A stretch of DNA of 64,000 bases. It comes from Aricia agestis. Its lineage: Eukaryota; Arthropoda; Insecta; Lepidoptera; Lycaenidae. Within the stretch, counting starts at the first letter, position 1, and each line of letters starts with the position of its first letter. The stretch is from contig NC_056407.1 in NCBI RefSeq assembly GCF_905147365.1, forward strand, positions 19,575,980 through 19,639,979. Reading direction: 5' to 3'. Below, piece after piece: positions 44,278-52,402 of this stretch. The notes under the pieces were generated by a model. The model was not told the DNA's origin. It ran no database searches and was given only the letters and a program-made list of their open reading frames with translations. The translations under genes were made by a program, and so were the position numbers.

Positions 44278-44640
44278 TAGATGTTCCACGCGGCTTCGCC
44301 CGCGTAATTTAGGAATTTCGCTGAAACTGTAAATTTTTCCGAAAAAAAGCCTATCTTCCTTCACGTGGTATATTATTCATGTGTACCAAATAACATAAAA
44401 ATTGCTCTAGTAGTTCTTAAGATAATAAGCAATTTCAAATAATTTCCCCCGTTTTTCCACATTTTCCTCTATTTCTTCGCTCCTATTAGTCTTAGCGTGA
44501 TAAAATATAGCCTTCTTCGATAAATGGGTTATCTTAAACTGAAATAATTTTTCAAATCGGACCAATAGTTCCTGAATCCTGAGATTAGCGCATTCAAACA
44601 AACAAACAAACAAACTCTTCCGCTTTATAATATTACTAGC
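44278..44640 (+). repeat. CGGCTTCGCCCGCG-family repeat, single-block copy
   Basis: Starts CTAGATGTTCCACGCGGCTT, has one copy of the internal block, and ends CTCTTCCGCTTTATAATATT. It is immediately followed by CTAGCTGTTGCCCGCGACTT, the start of another repeat that contains the 136-bp array. Confidence 0.6.
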
Positions 44641-44781
44641 TGTTGCCCGCGACTTCATCCGCGTTAACATAGTATAATAACAAAGATGGATAGTTTTCTC
44701 CTTTTTGTTTTTGTGGTTCCTTATACAAAGGGTAAAAACGGACCCTATTTAAGCAAACGTCAAACGCAAACGTCAATAAAC

Positions 44782-45420
44782 TTTCATGTTTCTAACTCAA
44801 GAAATGACGGACTTTCATTGAAACTTTCTACCCCAATTTCACCCCGTTGGGGGTAGAATTACCAGAAACACTTAAATACGTATCCATTCATTTTTAATCA
44901 GTAGCACAAAAATAAAGTTTCATGTTTCTAACTCAAGAAATGACGGACTTTCATTCAAACTTTCAACTCCAATTTCACCCCCTTGGGGGTAGAATTTCCA
45001 AAAACGTTTAAATACCTATCCATTTATTTTTAATCAGCAGTCCAAAAATAAACTTTCATGTTTCTAACTTAAGAAATGACGGACTTTCATTTAAACTTTC
45101 AATACCTATTTCACCCCCTTGGGGGTAGAATTTTCAGAAACGCTTAAACACGTATCCAATCATTTTTAATCAGTAACCCAAACATAAAATTTCATGTTTC
45201 TAACTCAAGAAATAACGGAGTTTCATTCAAACTCTCAACCCCAATTTCACCCCCTTGGGGGTAGAATTTCCAAAAACGCTTAAATTCGTATCCATTCATT
45301 TTTAATCAGTAACCCAAAAATAAAGTTTCATGTTTCTAACTCAAGAAATGACGGACTTTCATTAAAACTTTCAACCCTTATTTCACCCCCTTCGGGGTAA
45401 AATTTTCAAAATTCCTTCCT
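44782..45420 (+). repeat. Minisatellite, 136-bp unit, about five copies
   Basis: TTTCATGTTTCTAAC recurs at 44782, 44918, 45054, 45190 and 45326, exactly 136 bp apart each time. Each unit also holds GACGGACTTTCATT and TTTCACCCCCTTGGGGGTAG. The last unit is partial. The array is followed by AAATTTCGTGGCTGTAAC and a TCAG run, which look like the end of the host repeat. Confidence 0.88.
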
Positions 45421-45533
45421 TAGTGGGTGTCTACTTAATAAAACAACCCTACTCACCAAATTTCGTGGCTGTAACTTTTACAGTTTTTGCTCAGCGATGA
45501 TGAATCAGTCAGTCAGTCAGTCAGTTAGGACAT

Positions 45534-46612
45534 GTAATTTTATAATACGCTAATGCTCCGGCGGTCTTTTTTACCTTTTCGGACAGCTGCTTAAAGTGGT
45601 CCTTTAAGGTCCAACGACTGTCAAGAACCAGACCAAGGTACGTCATGGTTGACTTGACCGCAATTCTGGTTCCACCCACAGTAATGCCTAGATCCGGTGG
45701 CGGTGTTCGTCTCGGTCCGTGGAAAAGGATCGCCTCCGATTTCCCAAGGGCCACTTCAAGGCCCAGCGCGCGGATACGGTGCACGGCTTGCGCGACCGCT
45801 GCTGTTGCACGGATCACTGCATCTCTACGTGTTTGTCCACGTGCGACGATGAGTGTGTCATCGGCGTAACACTCTAAGTCTACTCCAGGAAGGTAGGGAC
45901 CCCGCAGCACCCAGTCGTATCCAATGTCCCACAGCTTTGGCCCAAGAGCCGACCCCTGTGGGACACCACACTCGACTTCCTTTATCTCCCACCCCTCCCG
46001 TGTCGGATATTGCACCGAACGATCACTGAGATAGTTGGCGACGGTCTTGCGTAGGTATTTAGGCACTTTATGGTACCTAAGCCCTTCTTTAATTGTGGCC
46101 TAAGGCAGGGAGTTAAATGCGTTAGATATGTCCAGGGACACCGCCACAACTACCCCACCCCGGGGCACGACCTCTTTTATAATGTTACGTAAGTGCGTGA
46201 TTGCACCGACCGTTGAGCGACCTCTTCTGAAGCCGAACTGGTTGGGGCTAAGATTGGGTCCGACTCTGTCCAAATGCTGGCTGATACGAGCAACGATGAC
46301 TCTTTCCAATATTTTGCAAGCCTCATCTAGGAGAACGATGGGGCGGTATGCCGACGGCTGATCTGCCGGCTTCCCGTTCTTTCGGAGGAGTACCAATTTA
46401 CCCGTTTTCCAGCGGCGAGGCACTTGGCCTTGGACTAGGCAACTAGTCAAAACGCCAAGTAGCTGTGGCGCCCTGGCACACCATCAAGTCCAGGCGCCGT
46501 GTTTTTCTCTGCCATTTTGGACACTGCTGCTGACAGCTCGGCGGACGTCACCGGTGGCACCTCCTCCTCGTCAGATTCAGATTCATCCGTTGGCGGGGCC
46601 AATCAGGTGATC
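45534..46612 (-). pseudogene. R1-clade non-LTR retrotransposon reverse transcriptase, broken
   Basis: The minus strand encodes TAPGLDGVPGR, QVPRRWKTGKLVLLRKNGK, YRPIVLLDEACKILERV, FGFRRGRSTVGAI, VSLDISNAFNSLP (block A), GVPQGSALGPKLWDI (block B), CYADDTLIVA (block C, catalytic) and YLGLVLDSRW. The spacing and wording match arthropod R1-clade elements, which copy their RNA into nicked target DNA. It is dead. A TAG at 46102-46100 replaces the residue after NAFNSLP, expected to be Trp. A frameshift lies near 46470. The C-terminus is lost at about 45534, and the 5' part (endonuclease) is absent. Codon use is GC-rich, unlike the flanks. It sits in intron 2 of the receptor, in antisense orientation. 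Confidence 0.85.
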
Positions 46613-46952
46613 AGCCTGCATTGTCCTAACCAAACTTGGACCCGAAGGACCCGAGCAGCTGTTGCGGCGTGAGACTCCCGCGACGCCGCTGTACGTGTCC
46701 AGGCTGCACTGGTCCACGACGGTCGAGCAGGTCGTGGACTACATCAGGAGCAAGACCCACTTCGTCTTGAGGGTCGAGCGCTTGGAGTCCCGCCACAAAG
46801 TGAATTTTAGCTCCTTTGTGGTGAGAGTCCCGACGCACCATCTACCGACCTTCGAGAAGGAGGAGTTCTGGCCGATTGGAGTCGTCTACAGGAGGTTCCG
46901 AGGACGACTTCCGAACACGTCGCGCCCCACGTCGCAGACAATACGTGTTTAG
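46612..46952 (+). pseudogene. C-terminal fragment of a non-LTR element ORF1-like protein
   Basis: About 110 residues end SQTIRV. The core reads LYVSRLHWSTTVEQVVDYI, then LRVERLESRHKV, SSFVVRVP and EEFWPIGVVYRRFRGRLP. The pattern resembles the RNA-binding-like C-terminal region of ORF1 proteins of insect CR1/Jockey-like elements, but I cannot name the family with certainty. The fragment has no start of its own and abuts the R1 fragment in opposite orientation. A 3' untranslated region and A-rich tail follow. Confidence 0.5.
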
Positions 46953-47080
46953 TCTTTTAGTGTTAGTGTTAGTTTTTAGTATAATTGTATGTATGTTAGT
47001 CTATAAGGTATTTATAATATGGGCCAAGATGCCTGAGTTAAATAAATAAAAAAAAAATAATAAAAAATAAAAAGAAATAA
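46953..47080 (+). repeat. 3' untranslated region and A-rich tail of that element
   Basis: GGGCCAAGATGCCTGAGTTA is followed by AAATAAATAAAAAAAAAATA and further A-rich text, the usual end of a non-LTR retrotransposon. It ends next to the tRNA-like sequence. Confidence 0.6.
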
Positions 47081-47085
47081 CGTCA

Positions 47086-47160
47086 TGTTTCTAACGCGGG
47101 AATCGAACCCACGACCTCCGAGTCAAAAGCCGCGCTCTATACCACTAGACCATGGAGGCG
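47086..47160 (-). repeat. tRNA-like sequence (SINE head or decayed tRNA)
   Basis: The minus strand reads CCTCCATGGTCTAGTGGTAT (A box) … TTTTGAC … GTGGGTTCGATTCCCGC (a well-paired T arm with B box). The acceptor does not close: GCCTCCA has no partner in GTTAGAA downstream, and no CCA or terminator context is seen. I therefore call it tRNA-derived rather than a functional tRNA. If it is a tRNA, the anticodon is unclear (TTG is possible). Confidence 0.5.
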
Positions 47161-47173
47161 TAAGTATAGATTG

Positions 47174-48260
47174 TAAGGCTCGACCGAGATCTCGGTCTCG
47201 GTCTCGGTCTCGGCATTCTCGGCTACAAATCCAACCGAGAAACTTGTCTCGGTTCTCGGCTAATTATAGCCGAGATTCTCGGTCATGACCGAGATTGTAA
47301 CATTGTTCGGATCGGCATTCAAATTTTACCGCGCGTGGCAACGCGCCGCAGCGCGTAGTCGATTGGTGTAAGTGCGTGAGAGAGCTGAATTGTGATTGGT
47401 TGAAGTCCCGGCTGGCGAACTGCGGCAGCATTCAGTCCTTTAATGACCAGGAAGATGATAATGAAATTGGAAATCACGCAGAGACGATGAAGAGCAAGCT
47501 ACTGGATGCACTTAATCAGCGGTTTTCATTTGTTAAAAGTTGTTTGCCACTAGTTACTGCAACACTGATCGATCCACGGTTTAAAACTAAATATCTAACT
47601 GAAAGCGAAGTTAACTCAGCCAAACTTCATATTATCGAGACTCTCACTCTCAATGAAAATGTAGGATCAGATTCTCGTGAGACGACATGGGCATCTTCAA
47701 CTAACACGTCAAACATGGCTGCAACAAGTCAATCCAACTTATGGGCAGCTCATGATTCGATAGAGTTGGAAGACGAGCCAATGACCAATGACGAATACAG
47801 TTCAAGCTCTGTGATCGAAATAGCGCTAGAAAGCTTTCTTAGAGAGCCAAGACTGCAAAGAAATGCTAATATTTTTGAGTATTGGTTTTCGTCGCCTTAT
47901 AAGGTGCTTAAGCCCGCAGCAAATAATTTTTTATCTGCGCCGCCTACTAGCGTAGCAAGTGAACAACTTTATAGCAAAGCTGGACAATTGTATGACGAGA
48001 GACGACATTCTTTGAAGGGCGAAAATGCCGAAAAATTGCTTTTTTTATGTTATAATATAATGTTATTTAACTTTGATTATTAAAACAATTAATTTTGTTA
48101 AACAATTAGTAGTGTATTAAAAAGCAAACAGTATAAAAAAAAAAAACACGCTTTTTCTATTCTCGTTCTCGGCTCTCGGTCTCGGCCGAGATATTATTTT
48201 ATTCTCGGTCTCGGTCTCGGTCTCGGCCGAGAACGAAAAACCCATCTCGGTCGAGCCTTA
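47174..48260 (+). mobile_element. hAT transposon, internally deleted, with exact 8-bp TSD
   Basis: TIRs of 17 bp are perfect: TAAGGCTCGACCGAGAT at 47174-47190 and its complement at 48244-48260. ATAGATTG lies directly outside on both sides (47166-47173, 48261-48268). Eight-base duplications are diagnostic of hAT. Both ends carry runs of the hexamer CTCGGT, likely transposase-binding subterminal repeats. At 1,087 bp it can hold only part of a transposase, so it would depend on another copy. It lies in intron 2 of the receptor. Confidence 0.9.
47303..48083 (+). pseudogene. hAT transposase, C-terminal part
   Basis: The frame is open for about 260 codons. The middle has LVTATLIDPRFKTKYL, and the end has the hAT C-terminal dimerisation region: FEYWFSS, LKPAANNFLSAPPTSVASEQ, KAGQLYDERRHSLKGENAEK, LLFLCYN. 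Full hAT transposases are usually about 600-700 residues with an N-terminal BED zinc finger. That part and the first catalytic Asp residues are missing. There is no convincing start codon (a stop lies at about 47300). This is a relic inside a non-autonomous copy. Confidence 0.85.
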
Positions 48261-48268
48261 ATAGATTG

Positions 48269-48714
48269 TATAGATAATATAATGTGTCATATAATTATGT
48301 CAAGAAGCTCGTTAATTGATATTAGATCCCAACTTAGCTGATCCATGGTAAGAATATCTTGAATAGTATTCCGGTGCTAGACACCGTAGTAACGACGTTC
48401 AGAAAACGTTAGAACAAAATTATTCTGAATAAAAAAAATATTTTATTCTATTGTGTCTATCCGATAAGTAGTTCCAACACCAAAGATTAGGGACTTAGTG
48501 ATTGGGGACTTATAACGCATTTTGCACACGTCTATAATTTCGCACGCAATATTACTCCAAGCAAGCTGCGAGCTCCTCGGGAAATGGAAAATGTATCTTA
48601 TCTCTAGTGTGAATCCCCACTACCATAAATAACATCAATATCGTGCATGCACGAGCATGACATGTGGTTTTGGTTAGGGGGTGTTATATCGTAATAATAA
48701 GTTTGATTGATTGT
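48269..48714. other. Intron 2 filler, nothing recognised
   Basis: AT-rich, no repeat or exon recognised apart from an ATTCTGAATAAAAAAAATAT LINE-tail-like string near 48420. Confidence 0.4.
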
Positions 48715-49445
48715 TGCTCTTTACATCGTAGCACGTGGAGTTTTGTCAGAGTTTGGAGTAGGAAATATGCTGAATTTATAAAGTAAACTATCACGATTCA
48801 CGGCTAAGAAGACTTCAAAAGTTATTGAATAATAGTCGATCAACTAAAAAAAATGGATGCGGCGAAGTATAAAGGAACTTTTCGTTCAAATTCCTATGAA
48901 CGGAACTGAGTTGATGTTGTTAGTAGTGTAAAACACGTTATAAATGTACATTCATTGACCATACATCATGACTGGTGAGTGGTGAGACATGTTCAATACT
49001 CGAGGACGTGATATTTGGCTATTATATTAGTTGAAAAAAATAATATAAAAAAATAATATCAACTGATCACTGAGTAAATGTAGCTTAAAGTTACTTAAAT
49101 ATAATTATTTACCCAACGCATGGACACCGCGCGGGGGAAGGGTAGCGCGCGGCACGGGGCAAACGCAGCCGCGCCGGCCACATAGTAATTTACTATAAGT
49201 GTCCATGATTCATTTAAGTATGTTATAAAATTAGGTACTTAATAGGACATGATCAATACAGGAGAGTACTCGGTACTCGATTCTCATTATAGTTAAGTTA
49301 CTTAATTATAATGAGAATCGAGTACCGAGTACTCCTGTATTGATCATGTCTCACTAGTCATGCTGTATAAAAATTATAAAAAACTAGCGGTACTGCCAAA
49401 CCCTATATTGCGCGTGGCCTGACAAGCACTTGGCCGGTTTTTAAT
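48715..49445 (+). repeat. Dispersed repeat family B, split by a palindromic element
   Basis: The text GAGTAGGAAATATGCTGAAT…GTACATTCATTGAC corresponds to 63388-63603. It resumes at about 49391 with ACCCTATATTGCGCGTGGCC. The palindromic element 48958-49390 lies between. Confidence 0.65.
48958..49390. mobile_element. Palindromic insertion with 45-bp perfect core arms
   Basis: 49246-49291 (GACATGATCAATACAGG…ATTCTCATTATA) and its complement at 49305-49350 form the core hairpin. Outer words CATCATGACTGGTGAG and CTCACTAGTCATGCTG also pair. It interrupts family B, so it is younger than that copy. The boundaries are approximate. Confidence 0.6.
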
Positions 49446-49748
49446 GATTTATGATGGCAGCGTTAGTTACTTTTTTCGCCACGTTCAATAAGCTTTGCCT
49501 TGAGCTTGAGCTCTATCTCAATGTCAGTCATGTGTTCGACGCCATATTGAGTACAATATGGCGTCGGTACGAGTAGGTGAGACAAGTGTGACGTACTATA
49601 ATGACATCCAAACAAAGTCCCGATGCACTGGCGTACATTTTGGAACGAATCAAGAGTATGGAGTCAATTTAAGGACATACTCTTTGTATGCCCATATGAA
49701 GATCAGTGTCTGGTCTCGTGTAACCATAGCTTCCACGTCTGTTTCTAG

Positions 49749-49857
49749 AGCACCATGATGTCGTGGTGCTGTAGGAAGGCGATGCCGGCACAGCGCTGCT
49801 CCTACACCGCCGTGCCCTTCTCGAGACAGCTCACCACCACCGGCTCCATCAAGTCAG
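49749..49857 (+). CDS. Pyrokinin/PBAN-type receptor, exon 3 (C-terminal tail)
   Basis: The acceptor is GTTTCTAG and the donor TCAG|GTACGG. In the phase required by exon 2 it reads STMMSWCCRKAMPAQRCSYT and continues to GSIKS plus one base, residues 332-367. The other AG two bases later would give a stop after seven codons, so the first AG is used. Cys338-Cys339 shortly after helix 8 are likely palmitoylation sites. The Ser/Thr-rich stretch could be phosphorylated during desensitisation. Recognition rests on phase, splice sites and position rather than on a conserved motif, because tails of this family vary. Confidence 0.7.
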
Positions 49858-51410
49858 GTACGGTATAGCAATAATGGCATGTATGGGCCAGCTTGGTACC
49901 ATGGCCTCACAGAGATCCGAACTATTGGCCTCCAAATTCCAATGGAGCAAACTTGTACTACGATCTCAAGGGAAACTAAAATAATATTTTTTCGCTGATT
50001 GAGTGCGATGTCACAAGATTTAAGGAATTGAGTAAATTAGGCACCCACTTAATTTATGGGTACGGTGAAATCCCCTGTCCATACGGGCGTTGCGTCGACG
50101 CAGCGCTGCCGTTAGACGCATAGCCGGCCTCACAGGCGCTGCGTCATCGCAGCGTTATTACGAAGCATTCCGTCAACACCCTCCCGCTTCGTCTCAGGGG
50201 TTGCTGTCCGTCATATTGTGTGCGTTGCGCGCTGCTGTCACGAGCTCACGACGCAGCGCGCCGTGTGAATACCTTGATGATTTGTATGTAAAACAACGCA
50301 ACTGTGAATTGGCTCTCACTTAGGTAATTCTGCGAGCAATCGTTCAATCGACATCGTCACAAGTTATTTGCAGGCACAAAATAAAAACGGATATTTCGCT
50401 TCTTTGTAAATAAATGAAAAACTTATAGTATGAAAATTTTTGCGTTTAGAAGTTAATGGAGCATCAACGTAATGTATTTGATCATATTATGTAATTGATC
50501 AAATCAAGACGGGGGCGTGTTTTTGTTCTCTCGGTTTGTAAGCCGTTCTATTGTTACGGACGCGTCATTGTTTAACTTCTTCTTAACATTTTAAGTTTTA
50601 ACATAAATAGCAAAACCTACCTTTGCACATTTTTTTTTATAATTAAAATGAAGAATATCCTAATAATATTAAAAAGATTGTATGTATGTATGGATGTATC
50701 ATGTATGTATCATGTATGGATGTTTGTTACTCTTTCACGCAAAAACTACTGAATGGATTCTAATGAAACTTTACAATAATATAGCTTATACATCAGAATA
50801 ACACATAGGCTACAATTTTAACCGACTTTTAAAAATGGGGAGGTGTTATGTTTGTTTTTTTTATGTTCAACGATTACTCCGCCATTTGTGAACCGATTTT
50901 CAAATTTTTTCTTTTGTTGTATAGGGTATCATCCCAATTTGGTATTATATTCATAAAGGTCGAAATCGAGGGAACCCCTCAAACTTTATATGAAAACATA
51001 TTGTATTGTGGTAACTTCCATTTCGTGAGAAGTAGGTATTCTAAGCATATTATGCTACCAACAAGTAAGATTTTGCACCGAGGTTCGAAAGGTGTTGAGA
51101 GAACTCCTGATTCTTTATAGATACAAGTTTGGGAGATTCGGCGTTGTTTTAACAAGAGAAAGCATATTATGCTACTATGCAAATTACGTTTATCATCATC
51201 ATCATCATCATCACTACCATATTATATCATGTATCGTCCCATGATAATAATAATTATGAGCCGGGAAAATGTACGGTTTCCGTTAAATTCATGCGCGGGA
51301 CGTCTAACTTACGTTTTATAAGAAGTTTTGTGTGCCTTAATTCGCTATTATACTATTTTCCTTTTAATGCTTTATGGCTTATATTCTAAACTCTTTAATC
51401 TCTATTCCAG
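49858..51410. other. Receptor intron 3
   Basis: Contains CpG-rich decayed sequence at 50085-50270 (CGTTGCGTCGACGCAGCGCT) and family D repeat at 50690-51176. No additional exon is seen. Confidence 0.55.
50690..51176 (+). repeat. Dispersed repeat family D, uninterrupted copy
   Basis: Starts with ATGTATGTATGGATGTATCA and CGCAAAAACTACTGAATGG. It passes ACTCCGCCATTTGTGAACCG and ends AGCATATTATGCTAC. It serves as reference for the split copy at 18840-20470. Confidence 0.6.
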
Positions 51411-51592
51411 GGAGCTCGCTGCGGCAACAGTCCAGTCTGAAGGAGTTCAACCTCAGCAGCAAGCCTGGTGACGTGACACCCCGGGTGTGGCAAGTGTGTG
51501 AGATGTGCAAACACTCCCTTACGGTCCCGGGCGACGACAACAGAAATTGTCGGCATGCCGACGGCCCAAATGGAACTGTTTACTGGAATTGA
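51411..51592 (+). CDS. Pyrokinin/PBAN-type receptor, exon 4 (C-terminal end)
   Basis: The acceptor is TCTCTATTCCAG. G from exon 3 plus GG gives Gly368, and residues 369-427 follow: SSLRQQSSLKEFNLSSKPG … CRHADGPNGTVYWN, then TGA at 51590-51592. The exact phase match across the intron supports the join. The Ser-rich start offers phosphorylation sites, and four Cys lie in the last 35 residues. The last nine codons fall in the first unit of a 42-bp tandem array that continues past the stop, so the present C-terminus may be recent. The polyadenylation site was not identified. AATAAA strings occur at about 52635 and beyond the MITE at 51937-52402. Confidence 0.72.
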
Positions 51593-51925
51593 GAAGCTGT
51601 TGATCTATGAAACGGAACAGTTTACAGGAATTCAGAAACAGTTACTAAAGTAAATGAAACAGTTTACAATAATTAAGCAAATGTTAACAGACAATATGGA
51701 ACAGTTAACAAGAATTCAGAAGCTGTTAGCGAAGTTAATGAAACAGTTTACAAGAATTTAGTAGCTGTTCCTAAAGTAAATGAAACAGTTCATAAGAATT
51801 GAGTAGCTGTGAACGGACAGAACGAAACAGTATACAGGAATTAAGTAAACTTTCACAAAAGAAAAGGACACAAGATTGAAGTAGTGACTGTCTAAACGAA
51901 ATGGTTTACGTGAAAAAAGTAAACG
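51572..51925 (+). repeat. 42-bp tandem repeat spanning the receptor stop codon
   Basis: GRAACAGTTTAC-like starts fall at 51572, 51614, 51656, 51698, 51740, 51782 and 51824, each exactly 42 bp apart. Two more decayed units run to about 51925. Since 42 is 14 codons, every unit is in the receptor frame. The stop TGA (51590) is codon 7 of unit 1. Confidence 0.85.
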
Positions 51926-51936
51926 TATGTAGATTA

Positions 51937-52402
51937 AAGGTCACAGCACAGATATCAATTTGGAAAGGGATCGTCACCGTATCGCCTTTCACCTCGCCGT
52001 CAACCAGGCGTCAACCTAACGTATGCACGTAACCAAAGCGTATCAGTAGCGCCTGCAGGTCAACTCGGCTACGGCTAGGCGACGCCTCGCTCACGGCTCG
52101 GAGAAGGGGAAAGGGGCATGCATGGGTGTCCACCGACGAAACGTAAGCTTGAGTACGGAGAGACGTAAGCACGGGGACGACGAGCCGTAAGCGGGGAGAC
52201 GACGACCCGTAAGCGGGGGGAACCGCTAGGTTGACCACGCGTCGCATCCCGGTTCGGAGCCTGTTGTCGAGGCGAGGCGATTACGTTACGGTTCCGCTTA
52301 GTGTGCGTTGCAGTAGGGTCGAGTGCCATACAAACAATATTGAACGGCTCGAGGCGATACGGTGCCGATCCCTTTCCGAGTTGATATGTGTGCTGTGACC
52401 TT
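51937..52402. mobile_element. CpG-rich TIR element, AAGGTCACAGCACA ends
   Basis: AAGGTCACAGCACAGATATC and GGAAAGGGATCGTCACCGTA at left are matched inverted at right (ATACGGTGCCGATCCCTTTC, TGTGCTGTGACCTT). The interior has tandem CGTAAGCGGGGAGACGACGA-like units. The overlapping minus-strand frames of 78-84 codons are not genes. It probably lies in the receptor 3' untranslated region or just after it. Confidence 0.68.

Noticed and set aside
44782..45420. CRISPR-like array (regular spacing)
   Set aside because: Whole 136-bp units are related, with no short repeat plus unique spacer pattern, and the host is an animal.
47086..47160. Functional tRNA gene
   Set aside because: The T arm is good but the acceptor stem does not pair and the anticodon stem is poor.
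52011..52329. 78- and 84-codon minus frames after the receptor
   Set aside because: They read a CpG-rich TIR element and its tandem CGTAAGCGGG units.
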